Numbered from the stretch's first letter, positions 9,015 through 17,770 are shown. The stretch: DNA of 64,000 bases from an uncultured Nocardioides sp. (GCF_947488515.1 NZ_CANKZF010000001.1:2170001-2234000), one strand, 5' to 3'. Program-made: numbers and translations. The notes: generated by a model not told the origin, from the sequence alone.

Positions 9015-10657
9015 GCGACCACAGCGACCAGAAGGTCCTGGCCTCGTCGGCGATCATGGCGGCGGGCACCGTCCTGTCCCGCGCGTCGGGCTACGTGCGC
9101 GCCGCGCTGCTGGTGGTCGCCCTCGGGTCGGGCCTGCGGGGCGACCTCTTCGCGATCGCCAACACGCTGCCCAACATGGTCTACATCCTCCTGGCCGGGG
9201 GCATCTTCAACGCGGTGCTGGTGCCGCAGCTGGTCCGGCGGATCAAGGAGGACGCCGACGGCGGCGACGCCTACGCCAGCCGGGTGATCACCCTCTCGGC
9301 GCTGTTCCTGGGTGTCGTCACGATCGTGCTGGTCCTCGCCGCGCCCCTGCTGCTGCGCCTCTACCTCGACAGTCGCTACCTCGACCCGGACCGGGCCACC
9401 CAGCTGGAGTCGATCATCTCCCTGACCCGCTGGTGCCTGCCGCAGGTCTTCTTCTACGGCATGTACGTCCTCGTCGGGCAGGTCCTCAACGCCCGCGGGC
9501 GCTTCGGTCCGATGATGTGGGCGCCGATCGCCAACAACCTGCTGTCGGTCCTGATGCTGGTCACGTACCTCATCTTCTTCGGACCGACCGGGGACGGCGC
9601 GGCCCGGTCCGAGGCGCTCAGCACCAGCCAGGAGATCATGCTCGGCCTCGGCTCGACGCTGGGGATCGTGGTCCAGTTCCTCGTCCTCGTGCCCTACCTG
9701 CGCGCCTCGGGGTTCACCTACCGCCCACGCTTCGACTTCCGCGACCCCGAGCTGGCGAAGACGCTGTCCCTGGGCAGCTGGACGGTGCTGTTCGTGGTCG
9801 TCACCCAGGCGGCGTACCTCGTGGTGGTCAAGCTCGCGTCGGGCGGCACGGTCGGCGGCGGCGACGGCACCGGCTACCTGGTCTACTCCAACAGCCTGCT
9901 GATCATGATGGTGCCGCACGCCATCGTCACCGTCTCGCTGGCGACCGCGATCCTGCCGCGGCTCTCGTCGTACGCCCACGAGGGCCGGCTGCCCGAGCTG
10001 GGCCGCACCGTCGGGTCGACGCTCCGCACGGCGCTCGCCCTGGTGCTGCCGTTCGCGCTGCTGCTGCCGATCACGGCGGGCGACGTCGCCGGCTTCGCCT
10101 TCGGCTGGGACAACCCCGAGGAGGCGGCCGCCTTCGCCCCGACCCTGGCGGTCTTCGGACCCGCGCTGGTCGTCTTCACCGTCCACTACTTCATGCTCCG
10201 CGGCTTCTACGCCATGGAGATGACGCGGCTGGTCTTCTTCATCCAGCTCGCGGTGTCGACGACCAACGTCGTCGTCGCCCTCCTGCTGGTGCCCTCCCGG
10301 CCGCCGGAGGACACCGCGCCCATGCTCGTCGTCGCCTACCTGGCGTCGTACACCGTCGGCGCGGTCGTGAGCTTCGTCCTCCTCCGCCGCAGGGTCGGCG
10401 GCCTGGAGACCCCGCAGCTGCTCCGGTTCCTGGTGCGGATGGCCCTGGTGCTGGCGTTCACCGGCGCTGCCGCGTGGGGGGTGGAGCGTGCTCTCGCCGG
10501 GATGGGTGAGTACCCCGGACCGTTCCCGTCGCTGCTGCGCGGAGGCCTGAGCGCGGCGGCCGGGATGCTGATCTTCCTCGTCGGGGCCCGCCTGCTGCGG
10601 GTGCGGGAGGTCACCAGCCTGGTCGACACCGTCGCGGCGCGCCTCCGGCGCGGGTGA
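9011..10657 (+). CDS. murJ: Lipid II flippase MurJ
   Basis: Flips lipid-linked peptidoglycan precursor across the membrane. 548 residues of repeated hydrophobic helices with the MurJ/MviN N-terminus (SSAIMAAGTVLSRASGYVRAALL), the NTLPNMVYILLAGGIFNAVLVPQL segment and conserved charged loop residues. In mycobacteria MurJ continues into a cytosolic pseudokinase and an extracellular sugar-binding-like domain; here the protein ends after the membrane part (VDTVAARLRRG) and those domains form the next gene. It starts within the stop of the DUF6049 gene. Confidence 0.95.
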   Translation: MSDHSDQKVLASSAIMAAGTVLSRASGYVRAALLVVALGSGLRGDLFAIANTLPNMVYILLAGGIFNAVLVPQLVRRIKEDADGGDAYASRVITLSALFLGVVTIVLVLAAPLLLRLYLDSRYLDPDRATQLESIISLTRWCLPQVFFYGMYVLVGQVLNARGRFGPMMWAPIANNLLSVLMLVTYLIFFGPTGDGAARSEALSTSQEIMLGLGSTLGIVVQFLVLVPYLRASGFTYRPRFDFRDPELAKTLSLGSWTVLFVVVTQAAYLVVVKLASGGTVGGGDGTGYLVYSNSLLIMMVPHAIVTVSLATAILPRLSSYAHEGRLPELGRTVGSTLRTALALVLPFALLLPITAGDVAGFAFGWDNPEEAAAFAPTLAVFGPALVVFTVHYFMLRGFYAMEMTRLVFFIQLAVSTTNVVVALLLVPSRPPEDTAPMLVVAYLASYTVGAVVSFVLLRRRVGGLETPQLLRFLVRMALVLAFTGAAAWGVERALAGMGEYPGPFPSLLRGGLSAAAGMLIFLVGARLLRVREVTSLVDTVAARLRRG

Positions 10658-10710
10658 GACTCCTTAGAGTGGCCTCAGCAGTGGGACAGGCGAGGGAGGT
10701 GGGGTGAGCG

Positions 10711-12705
10711 ATGCCGATGTCGATGCAGGCGGGTGACGTGCTCGCCGGGCGCTACCGCCTCGACGACCTCCTCGCCGAGTCCGGGGCGGGTCGGTTCTGG
10801 CGCGCTCACGACCTCGTTCTCCACCGCCCGGTGGCCGTGCACATCCTCGCCGCGGACGACGACCGCGCCCAGCCGCTCGTCGAGGCGGCGCGCCGCACCG
10901 GGCCCGTCATCGACCGGCGGCTGTTGCGGGTCCTCGACGCCGAGGCCGCCGACGGGCGTTGCTTCGTCGTCAACGAGTGGGGCCAGGGCGACTCCCTCGA
11001 CATCCTGCTCACCCGCGAGGGACCGCTCGCCCCCCGACGTGCGGCCTGGCTCGTGGCCGAGGTCGCCGACAGCCTCGTCGAGGCCCACGACGCCGGCCTC
11101 GCCCACGGCTGCCTGACGCCCGAGCACGTGCTGATCGACCAGCACGGGCAGGTGCGGATCATCGGCTTCGGGGTCGAGGCGGCGCTCCGCGGCCTGCCCG
11201 CGGGCCGGGTCAACGTCGACGAGATCGACCTCGCCGGCCTCCTCTACTGCGCGCTCACCGGGAAGTGGGCCGGCGTCTCGCCGTCGGCGCTGCCGCCCGC
11301 CCCCGAGGTGCACGGCGAGGTGCTGCGCCCTCGGCGCGTCCGGGCCGGCATCCCGCGCGTGCTCGACGCCCTGTGCGACCAGGTGCTCAACCCGCAGCGG
11401 GAGTCCGACCGCCCCCACCCCTCCGCGCGCACCATCCGCGACCTCCTCCTCGAGCACGTCGGCGAGATGACCGGGACCCACGTCGCGGTCCCCGGCACGC
11501 GACCGACCCCGCCGCCGCCGTCCTCGCTCGCCACCCCGCCGCCCACCTCGGCCGTCTCCCCCACCACGGTGGTGCCCGTCGTGCCGGCGGCCGACCTCGA
11601 GCCGCGCGCCGACGCGGAGGTGCCCGACCTCCCCGCCTACCCCTCGGACGACCGTCCTGCCCACCTGCCGGGAGAGCCCGAGCCGGAGGTGACGACCGCC
11701 GTCCGGGCCGAGGAGCCGCTCGACGACGACCCGGCGCCGTCGAGCACCGACCTGCCCACGCAGGCCGGGATGCCGGTCTTCCACGACGACGACGAGGTCG
11801 ACTGGCTCCGCGCGCGCTCCGAGAAGCCCGCCCCGCCGCCGCCCTTCGCCGACCCGGCGCCCAAGCCGCTCTTCGCGCCCGACCCGCCAGAGGGCGAGCC
11901 CGTACGCCGTCCCCGCCCGGGCAGCCGCGCCGTCACCAACCCGGCGTACTGGCCGTGGGACTCCAGCCACGACTCCGGCGTGGACCCGAACCGCGACTCG
12001 GGGGTGCGCCCGGTGGGCCGCGACACCGGGTCGTGGTCCTCCGGCTCGTGGACCGAGGACCGGTGGGACACCGGCGACGGGTTCGACGACACCGGCGACC
12101 AGGTGCCGGGGCGCACCTGGATCCGGCTGGCGATCATCGTGGGCATCTGCCTGCTCGTGGGCGTGGCAGCAGTCGCGGCCTACCAGCTCGGTCTGAAGCC
12201 ACCGACGCCCGGCTCCAGCGAGGAGCCGACGTCCACGACCACCCCGAGCGCCGCCGCGCCGACGCCGTTCGCCGACCTCACCGCCGACGACTTCGACCCG
12301 CAGGGAGCGGCTCCGCGGGAGGAGAACCCGGACTCGGTCCCCAACGTCCTCGACGGCGACCCCGCGACCTCGTGGTCCACCTCGACCTACGAACAGAACT
12401 TCGGCCCCGCGGGGCTCAAGACCGGCGTCGGTCTCGTCATCGACCTCGGCACGACCAAGGCCGTCCGCCAGGTGCTGGTCACCACGACGGGTGGTCAGAC
12501 CTCGCTGGCGGCCTACGTCACCTCGGAGCCGCCCACCGGCGTGTCCGGGCTGACCCCCGTCGGGACCGCGTCCGGCGACGGCGAGCTGACGATCGACCTC
12601 ACGGAGCCGGTGTCGGGCCAGTACGTCACCGTCTGGCTGACGCTGCTGCCGCAGGTCAGCGACGGGTTCCGCGGCACGATCACCGAGGTGCAGGTGCTCG
12701 GATGA
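10711..12705 (+). CDS. MurJ-associated pseudokinase with membrane helix and discoidin-like extracellular domain
   Basis: 664 residues: a protein-kinase-like domain (about residues 8-260), a long Pro/Asp-rich linker with Thr residues that could be phosphorylated, one membrane helix (LAIIVGICLLVGVAAVAAYQL, about 470-490), and a C-terminal beta-sandwich resembling F5/8 or carbohydrate-binding modules (NVLDGDPATSWSTSTY). Key kinase residues are missing: VAIK lysine reads VAVHIL, HRD reads HGCLTPEH, and DFG reads GFG, so it should be catalytically dead. The equivalent part of M. tuberculosis MviN is phosphorylated and recruits FhaA; the same role is inferred. The ATG at 10711 follows GGGAGGTGGGG; two further in-frame ATGs lie within 12 nt. 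Confidence 0.88.
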   Translation: MPMSMQAGDVLAGRYRLDDLLAESGAGRFWRAHDLVLHRPVAVHILAADDDRAQPLVEAARRTGPVIDRRLLRVLDAEAADGRCFVVNEWGQGDSLDILLTREGPLAPRRAAWLVAEVADSLVEAHDAGLAHGCLTPEHVLIDQHGQVRIIGFGVEAALRGLPAGRVNVDEIDLAGLLYCALTGKWAGVSPSALPPAPEVHGEVLRPRRVRAGIPRVLDALCDQVLNPQRESDRPHPSARTIRDLLLEHVGEMTGTHVAVPGTRPTPPPPSSLATPPPTSAVSPTTVVPVVPAADLEPRADAEVPDLPAYPSDDRPAHLPGEPEPEVTTAVRAEEPLDDDPAPSSTDLPTQAGMPVFHDDDEVDWLRARSEKPAPPPPFADPAPKPLFAPDPPEGEPVRRPRPGSRAVTNPAYWPWDSSHDSGVDPNRDSGVRPVGRDTGSWSSGSWTEDRWDTGDGFDDTGDQVPGRTWIRLAIIVGICLLVGVAAVAAYQLGLKPPTPGSSEEPTSTTTPSAAAPTPFADLTADDFDPQGAAPREENPDSVPNVLDGDPATSWSTSTYEQNFGPAGLKTGVGLVIDLGTTKAVRQVLVTTTGGQTSLAAYVTSEPPTGVSGLTPVGTASGDGELTIDLTEPVSGQYVTVWLTLLPQVSDGFRGTITEVQVLG

Positions 12706-12776
12706 CCACCCCACGACGTTCTTCGTCTCCCCCGCTGCGCTCCTCCGCCGGACAACGCCCCGGGGACCCCGGGTGA
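12702..12776 (+). CDS. Mini-ORF bridging the pseudokinase and sigM (24 residues, repeated element)
   Basis: ATGA at 12702-12705 overlaps the pseudokinase stop, and GTGA at 12773-12776 overlaps the SigM start, so one short frame exactly fills the gap. The product reads M-TTPRRSSSPPLRSS-AGQRPGDPG. A near copy ([22 protein letters not shown]) occupies the same kind of gap before parB. The 18-nt block at 12707-12724 is identical in both and uses codons rare in this genome (CGA, CGT, TCT), so the conserved object may be DNA or RNA rather than peptide. Translation is unproven. Confidence 0.45.
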   Translation: MTTPRRSSSPPLRSSAGQRPGDPG

Positions 12777-13444
12777 CCCACACCCCGACGAGCGACGAGC
12801 GCTCCGACCGGGACCTCCTCCAGGCCCACGTCGACGGTGACGCCGCCGCCTTCGGCGAGCTGTTCGCCCGCCACCGCGACCGGCTGTGGGCGGTCGCGCT
12901 GCGCACGATGGGCAACCCGGAGGACGCCGCAGACGGGCTGCAGGACGGCATGATCGCCGCGTTCCGGCGGGCGGGCTCCTTCCGCGGGGAAGCCGCCGTG
13001 ACCACGTGGCTGCACCGCGTCGTCGTCAACGCCTGCCTCGACCGCCTCCGGGCCGCGAAGATCCGCCGCTTCGAGTCCATGCCGGACGACGTCGAGGACC
13101 GCGGCACCGTGGTGGCGACCGCCGTGCACGACGACCAGCCCGAGTCGGTCGCGGAGGACGCCGAGCAGCGCCGCCGGGTGCTCGACGCGCTCGCCACGCT
13201 GCCCGCCGAGCAGCGTGCCGCGCTCGTCCTCGTCGACATGGAGGGCTACCCCGTCGCCGAGGTGGCCGAGATGCTGGGCTGCGCGGAGGGCACCGTGAAG
13301 TCGCGCTGCTCGCGCGGTCGCGCCAAGCTCGCCGCGCTGCTCGCCGACCTGCGCCACCCCGACGGTGACCCGCCTCACGGGAACCCGCCCCCGGACGGTC
13401 CCGTCGAACCCACCGTGCGGCCACGCGGTCCTCCCGCGTCGTGA
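12773..13444 (+). CDS. sigM: ECF-type RNA polymerase sigma factor SigM
   Basis: 223 residues from GTG 12773. Sigma region 2 is clear (FGELFARHRDRLWAVALRTMGNPEDAADGLQDGMIAAFRRAGSF), followed by RGEAAVTTWLHRVVVNACLDRLR and region 4 (LPAEQRAALVLVDMEGYPVAEVAEMLGCAEGTVKSRCSRGRAKL). Its place between the MurJ block and trxB is that of Rv3911 SigM. The start is embedded in the stop of a mini-ORF, suggesting translational coupling. The downstream membrane protein is the candidate anti-sigma partner. Its regulon is unknown. Confidence 0.93.
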   Translation: MTHTPTSDERSDRDLLQAHVDGDAAAFGELFARHRDRLWAVALRTMGNPEDAADGLQDGMIAAFRRAGSFRGEAAVTTWLHRVVVNACLDRLRAAKIRRFESMPDDVEDRGTVVATAVHDDQPESVAEDAEQRRRVLDALATLPAEQRAALVLVDMEGYPVAEVAEMLGCAEGTVKSRCSRGRAKLAALLADLRHPDGDPPHGNPPPDGPVEPTVRPRGPPAS

Positions 13445-13502
13445 GCATCCCCCGCCCGCACCCGTCCCCCGCACCACTGCGACACCCGAGGAGGTGACCG
13501 CC

Positions 13503-14273
13503 GTGTCCGAGTCCTCCGGACTCCCGCCCGAGCAGGAGGCCGTACGCCGCCTGCTCGCGGACGCCCGTCACGACGGGCCGCCGCCTCCCGACGTCGTCGC
13601 CCGCCTCGACGAGACCCTCGCCGCCCTCACGGCCGAGCGCGCGTCGGAGCGCACCGCCGCCGCCGCGACCGAGCACGACGACCGCTCGCCGGGACGCGTC
13701 GTCGACCTCGGCTCCCGCCGACGGCGGATGGCGGGCATCGGCCTGCTGGCCGCCGCCTCCGTCGTCGTCGCGGGTGTCGCGATCGGCCAGGCCCTCCCCC
13801 GCGGCGGCAGCGACTCCAGCGAGTCGAGTGCCGGCTCGCAGTCGGACTCCTCGCTCGCCGAGTCCCCCGAGGCCGGGGGGTCCAGCGCCGACTCCAGCAC
13901 TGGCTCGAGCTCCGACCAGGGCGGGGACTCCGGTGCCGCCTCCGAGCCCGCGCCGGAGTCGCTCAAGAGCTCTCCCGCCACCCCCTTCGCCGGGGTGCCG
14001 AGCCTGTCGACGGCCGACGTCGACCTCGACGACCAGCTCCTCGCCCTGCGGGCCGAGGGCGCCACCCGTCGCCAGCAGCTCGCCACCCTCGACGCGCTCC
14101 GGGGCTGCGACGTCCCCCGTCCGGGCCGGGCCGCGGCCCTGGTCGCCGCGGAGGTCGACGGCCGGAGCGGGGTCGTGGTGTTCCGCCGCCCGGTCGACCA
14201 GGCGCAGGGCGTCGAGCTCTACGTGTGCGGCGAGGTCGTTCCGGTGCGTACGATCACGCTGCCCGCGCCCTGA
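13503..14273 (+). CDS. Putative anti-sigma factor (RsmA-like membrane protein)
   Basis: 256 residues from GTG 13503, which has AGGAGG about 8 nt upstream. An N-terminal cytosolic segment (LPPEQEAVRRLLADARHDGPPPPDVVARLDETLAAL) with a DVVARLDETL pattern common in actinobacterial sigma-interaction regions, one membrane helix (MAGIGLLAAASVVVAGVAIGQAL), a Ser/Asp-rich extracellular linker, and a C-terminal domain with two cysteines (GCDVPRPGR, LYVCGEVV). There is no ZAS zinc motif. The call rests on position directly after sigM, as Rv3912 (RsmA) follows Rv3911. Confidence 0.7.
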   Translation: MSESSGLPPEQEAVRRLLADARHDGPPPPDVVARLDETLAALTAERASERTAAAATEHDDRSPGRVVDLGSRRRRMAGIGLLAAASVVVAGVAIGQALPRGGSDSSESSAGSQSDSSLAESPEAGGSSADSSTGSSSDQGGDSGAASEPAPESLKSSPATPFAGVPSLSTADVDLDDQLLALRAEGATRRQQLATLDALRGCDVPRPGRAAALVAAEVDGRSGVVVFRRPVDQAQGVELYVCGEVVPVRTITLPAP

Positions 14274-14291
14274 GCGGTGCGGGCGGGGCGT

Positions 14292-14317
14292 GGAACAACA
14301 CTCGCCTACGATCGGTT
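14292..14317 (+). promoter_or_regulatory. SigR/SigH-type promoter of trxB (GGAAC-N18-GTT)
   Basis: GGAAC at 14292-14296, 18 nt spacer, GTT at 14315-14317. This matches the known SigR (Streptomyces) / SigH (Mycobacterium) disulfide-stress consensus GGAAT/C-N18-GTT. It stands 57 nt before the TrxB start codon. The same motif with the same spacer precedes trxA. Confidence 0.6.
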
Positions 14318-14374
14318 GAGGACGACGTACCTCACCAGCCCGTACCAGCAAGCCAGCAGGAGTGACTGACCCAC

Positions 14375-15388
14375 ATGAGCACCAGCACCGAGACGCGCAA
14401 CGTCATCATCATCGGCTCGGGGCCCTCGGGCTACACGGCCGCCGTCTACGCGGCTCGCGCCTCGCTCAACCCGCTCGTCTTCGAGGGCTCGGTCACCGCC
14501 GGTGGCGCGCTGATGAACACCACCGAGGTGGAGAACTTCCCCGGCTTCCGCGACGGCATCATGGGCCCGGCCCTGATGGACGAGATGCGCGCCCAGGCCG
14601 AGCGGTTCGGCGCCGAGCTGGTCTCCGACGACGTCATCGAGGTCGACCTGACCGGCGACGTGAAGGTCGTGAAGACCGCCACCGACACCTACACCGCGCG
14701 CTCGGTGATCCTGTCCACCGGCTCGGGCTACCGCAAGCTCGGCCTCCCGCGCGAGGACGAGCTCTCCGGCCGCGGCGTGTCGTGGTGTGCGACCTGTGAC
14801 GGGTTCTTCTTCCGCGAGCAGGCCATCGCGGTCGTCGGTGGCGGCGACTCCGCCGTCGAGGAGGCCACCTTCCTCACCCGCTTCGGCTCGAAGGTCTACC
14901 TGATCCACCGCCGCGAGGAGCTGCGCGCCTCCAAGATCATGCAGGAGCGCGCGTTCGCCGACCCCAAGCTCGAGATGGTGTGGAACTCCGAGGTCGCCGC
15001 GATCAACGGCGCCGACAAGCTCGAGTCGATCACGCTCCGCGACACCCAGACCGGGGAGGAGCGCGACCTGCCCGTCACGGGGCTCTTCATCGCGATCGGG
15101 CACGACCCGCGCTCGGAGCTGCTGACCGGCCAGGTCGACCTCGACGACGACGGCTACGTCCTCGTCGACCACCCCTCCACGAAGACCAACCTGCCCGGCG
15201 TCTTCGCCGCCGGCGACCTCGTCGATCACCACTACCGCCAGGCCATCACCGCTGCCGGCACCGGCTGCGCCGCCGCCCTCGACGCGGAGCGCTTCATCGC
15301 CGCGCTCGACCACGAGGCGTCCACCGCCGGTGACGCGGCCGCTACCGTGCAGGCCATCGAGGAGCAGGTGCAAACCGCCGGCGCCTGA
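14375..15388 (+). CDS. trxB: Thioredoxin reductase
   Basis: NADPH- and FAD-dependent enzyme that reduces thioredoxin in the cytosol. 337 residues: FAD-binding [16 protein letters not shown] at the start, redox-active CATC in [10 protein letters not shown] (about residues 135-138), NADPH-binding [11 protein letters not shown], and the C-terminal FAD motif [30 protein letters not shown] 14375 follows AGGAG at about 12 nt. It forms a pair with trxA, each with its own GGAAC-N18-GTT promoter, suggesting induction by thiol-oxidative stress. Confidence 0.97.
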   Translation: MSTSTETRNVIIIGSGPSGYTAAVYAARASLNPLVFEGSVTAGGALMNTTEVENFPGFRDGIMGPALMDEMRAQAERFGAELVSDDVIEVDLTGDVKVVKTATDTYTARSVILSTGSGYRKLGLPREDELSGRGVSWCATCDGFFFREQAIAVVGGGDSAVEEATFLTRFGSKVYLIHRREELRASKIMQERAFADPKLEMVWNSEVAAINGADKLESITLRDTQTGEERDLPVTGLFIAIGHDPRSELLTGQVDLDDDGYVLVDHPSTKTNLPGVFAAGDLVDHHYRQAITAAGTGCAAALDAERFIAALDHEASTAGDAAATVQAIEEQVQTAGA

Positions 15389-15413
15389 GCTGCCGCTCGT
15401 CCGCCCCGCGACG

Positions 15414-15439
15414 GGAACAAGTGTCGGTGGGGCGGTGTT
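15414..15439 (+). promoter_or_regulatory. SigR/SigH-type promoter of trxA (GGAAC-N18-GTT)
   Basis: GGAAC at 15414-15418, 18-nt spacer, GTT at 15437-15439, in the gap between trxB and trxA, 46 nt before the trxA start. Same architecture as the site before trxB. Confidence 0.55.
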
Positions 15440-15485
15440 CAGTAGACATCCCCACCAGACGACTCCCACGAAAGGGGCACCAACC

Positions 15486-15809
15486 GTGGCCAACATCGCC
15501 GCCGTGACCGACGCCGAGTTCGAGGCGCAGGTCCTCAAGTCCGACAAGCCCGTCCTGGTCGACTTCTGGGCTGAGTGGTGCGGTCCGTGCCGCCAGGTCG
15601 CCCCGATCCTCGACGAGCTCAACGCCGAGCACGGTGAGAAGCTCACCTTCCTCAAGATGAACGTCGACGAGAACCCCGTGACCCCCTCGTCCTACCGCGT
15701 CACCGGCATCCCGACGATCAACGTCTACCAGGGTGGCGAGGTCGTGAAGTCCATCGTGGGCGCCAAGCCCAAGGCCGCGCTCCTCAAGGAGCTCGACGGC
15801 ATCATCTGA
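15486..15809 (+). CDS. trxA: Thioredoxin
   Basis: Small cytosolic disulfide reductase, 107 residues from GTG 15486 (AAAGGGG upstream). The active site is WCGPC in DFWAEWCGPCRQVAP; the cis-proline loop reads GIPTINVYQGG. It is the partner of the TrxB encoded just upstream. The longer frame from 15330 overlaps the end of trxB and is not used. Confidence 0.97.
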   Translation: MANIAAVTDAEFEAQVLKSDKPVLVDFWAEWCGPCRQVAPILDELNAEHGEKLTFLKMNVDENPVTPSSYRVTGIPTINVYQGGEVVKSIVGAKPKAALLKELDGII

Positions 15810-15821
15810 TGTGACGAGCAG

Positions 15822-16466
15822 CTAGTCGCGAGAGGCGACCCGCACCGATCCGATCGGGCGGGTCGCCTTCTGCGTGGGGCGGACGACCCCCCAGACCTTC
15901 TCGAGGGCGAGCTCGACCTCGTCCTTCCAGCTCAGCGCCGTCCGCAGCTCCATCCGCATCCGCGGGGTGGTGGGGTGCGCGCGCTGGGTCTTGAAGCCCA
16001 CGCCGCCGAGGAACTCGGCGGGCAGCACGCATCCCGTCGTCTGCCCCCGCGTGTCGCCGTAGGCCTCGATGGCGGAGTGGCCGCGCTCGACCAGGTCGGC
16101 GGCCATCGCCTGCACGAGCAGCCGGCCGAGGCCGCCCCGCCGCAGGCCCGGCTCGACCCACGCGGTCGCCGCGATGATCGCGTCGGGCGAGCCCGGCGCC
16201 GTCGGCAGCGTGGCCGCCCCGGGCAGCCGCGCCGCCGGCGCGTAGACGATGTGCCCGACGGTGCGCCCGTCGAGGCGTACGACGCGCCCGCACGAGCCCC
16301 AGTCGCGCAGCACCGTCGAGAGCCAGTTCTCCTTCTCCGCGATCCGTTCGTCGTGGTCGAGCCGCGCCCGGTCAACGGGCGAGAGCTCCCAGAACAGGCA
16401 CGACCGCACCGGGTCGACCAGCTCCGCGAGGTGGTCGACCGTCAGGCGCTCGGTCTTGCGGGACAC
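15822..16466 (-). CDS. GNAT family N-acetyltransferase
   Basis: 214 residues from GTG 16466. The acetyl-CoA-binding stretch is WVEPGLRRGGLGRLLVQAMAADLVERG (Q/RxxGxG/A type), followed by AIEAYGDTRG and LPAEFLGGVGFKTQRAHPTTPRMRMELR. The C-terminal 40 residues (EVELALEKVWGVVRPTQKATRPIGSVRV) are outside the GNAT fold. The substrate is unknown. TAGCAT (16474-16479 on the minus strand) is 7 nt from the GTG, suggesting a leaderless mRNA. It is divergent from the aminotransferase by 42 bp. A much longer minus-strand frame to 17639 is the antisense of the aminotransferase. Confidence 0.85.
   Translation of the reverse strand: MSRKTERLTVDHLAELVDPVRSCLFWELSPVDRARLDHDERIAEKENWLSTVLRDWGSCGRVVRLDGRTVGHIVYAPAARLPGAATLPTAPGSPDAIIAATAWVEPGLRRGGLGRLLVQAMAADLVERGHSAIEAYGDTRGQTTGCVLPAEFLGGVGFKTQRAHPTTPRMRMELRTALSWKDEVELALEKVWGVVRPTQKATRPIGSVRVASRD
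15833..15868. terminator. Inverted repeat between trxA and the GNAT gene
   Basis: Eleven perfectly paired bases (15833-15843 with 15858-15868, AGGCGACCCGC/GCGGGTCGCCT) flank a 14-nt middle that is itself partly self-complementary. It lies 24 nt after the trxA stop and inside the last codons of the convergent GNAT gene, so it could end transcription from both sides. Confidence 0.5.
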
Positions 16467-16508
16467 GATCCCGATGCTAGCGCCGGATCCAGCCTGAGAG
16501 GATGGAGC

Positions 16509-17723
16509 GTGCGCCCGATCCGACAGAGCAAGAAGCTGCAAGGTGTCCGCTACGACGTGCGCGGGCCGATCCTGGTCGAGGCGCAGCGGCTCGAGGCCGA
16601 GGGCCACCGGATCCTCAAGCTCAACATCGGCAACACGGCGCCGTTCGGCTTCGAGGCCCCCGAGCAGATCCTCGCCGACATGATCCACCACCTGCCGCAG
16701 TCGCAGGGGTACGCCGACAGCCAGGGCATCTGGTCGGCACGCACCGCGGTCATGCACTACTACCAGTCGCACGGCCTGCGCGATGTCGGCGTCGAGGACA
16801 TCTTCATCGGCAACGGCGTCTCCGAGCTCATCTCGATGGTGCTGCAGGCCTTCGTCGACGACGGCAACGAGATCCTCGTGCCGGCGCCCGACTACCCCCT
16901 CTGGACCGGCGCCGTGACGCTCGCCGGCGGGATCCCGGTGCACTACCGGTGCGACGAGGAGTCCGACTGGAACCCCGACCTCGCCGACATCGAGTCGAAG
17001 ATCACCGAGAACACGCACGCCATCGTCATCATCAACCCCAACAACCCCACGGGGGCGGTCTACAGCGAGAGCACGGTCAAGGCGCTCGTCGACATCGCCC
17101 GGCGGCACCAGCTCGTCGTCATGGCCGACGAGATCTACGAGAAGATCCTCTTCGAGGACGCGCAGCACCACCATGCGGCGACCTACGGCGGCAACGACGT
17201 CCTGTGCCTGACGTTCTCCGGCCTCTCGAAGGCCTACCGCGTGTGCGGCTACCGCGCCGGCTGGGTGATGATCTCCGGGCCGAAGGAGATCGCCGGCGAC
17301 TTCCTCGAGGGGCTCACGCTGATCGCCAACATGCGGATGTGCGCCAACGTGCCCGCGCAGCACGCCATCCAGACAGCCCTGGGTGGCTACCAGTCCATCG
17401 AGGAGCTGATCGGGCCCGGTGGCCGTTTCTACGAGCAGTCGATGCTCGCCCACCGGCTCCTCAACGAGATCCCCGGCGTCAGCAACGTCAAGCCCCGCGG
17501 CGCTCTCTACTGCTTCCCGCGCCTCGACCCGGACGTCTACCCCATCGACGACGACCAGGACTTCGTGATCGAGCTCCTGCGCGCCAAGAAGATCCTCGTC
17601 ACGCACGGGACGGGCTTCAACTGGCCCGACACCGACCACTTCAGGCTCGTCACGCTCCCCGAGGCATCGGTCCTCGAGGAGGCCATCGGCCGGATCGCCG
17701 ACTTCCTCGCCACGCGACGCTGA
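16509..17723 (+). CDS. Pyridoxal-phosphate aminotransferase, alanine transaminase (AlaA)-like
   Basis: 404 residues from GTG 16509. Class I/II fold: GPILVEAQRLEAEGHRILKLNIGN at the N-terminus (typical of AlaA/AspC-type enzymes), NPNNPTGAVYS, ADEIYEKILFE with the PLP-contacting Asp/Tyr, the Schiff-base lysine in SGLSKAYRVCGYRAGW, and a C-terminal HFRLVTLP arginine. The close Rv0337c-type N-terminus favours alanine/glutamate-pyruvate transamination, but substrate cannot be proven. Upstream GAGAGGATGGAG may act as ribosome site. Confidence 0.9.
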   Translation: MRPIRQSKKLQGVRYDVRGPILVEAQRLEAEGHRILKLNIGNTAPFGFEAPEQILADMIHHLPQSQGYADSQGIWSARTAVMHYYQSHGLRDVGVEDIFIGNGVSELISMVLQAFVDDGNEILVPAPDYPLWTGAVTLAGGIPVHYRCDEESDWNPDLADIESKITENTHAIVIINPNNPTGAVYSESTVKALVDIARRHQLVVMADEIYEKILFEDAQHHHAATYGGNDVLCLTFSGLSKAYRVCGYRAGWVMISGPKEIAGDFLEGLTLIANMRMCANVPAQHAIQTALGGYQSIEELIGPGGRFYEQSMLAHRLLNEIPGVSNVKPRGALYCFPRLDPDVYPIDDDQDFVIELLRAKKILVTHGTGFNWPDTDHFRLVTLPEASVLEEAIGRIADFLATRR

Positions 17724-17770
17724 TCACGAAGGGTCGCGGCCACCGGTCGGCTGACCCTAGGCTCCTCCGC

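Noticed and set aside
8822..10186. 454-codon minus-strand frame opposite murJ
   Set aside because: Composition (Arg/Gln/Asp-rich, no hydrophobic periodicity) is that of an antisense shadow.
10675..13239. 854-codon minus-strand frame opposite the pseudokinase and sigM
   Set aside because: Shadow across two plus-strand genes with recognisable domains.
16467..17639. Minus-strand extension of the GNAT frame across the aminotransferase
   Set aside because: The extension is antisense to a clear PLP enzyme; the GTG at 16466 with its own -10 box gives the normal GNAT length.
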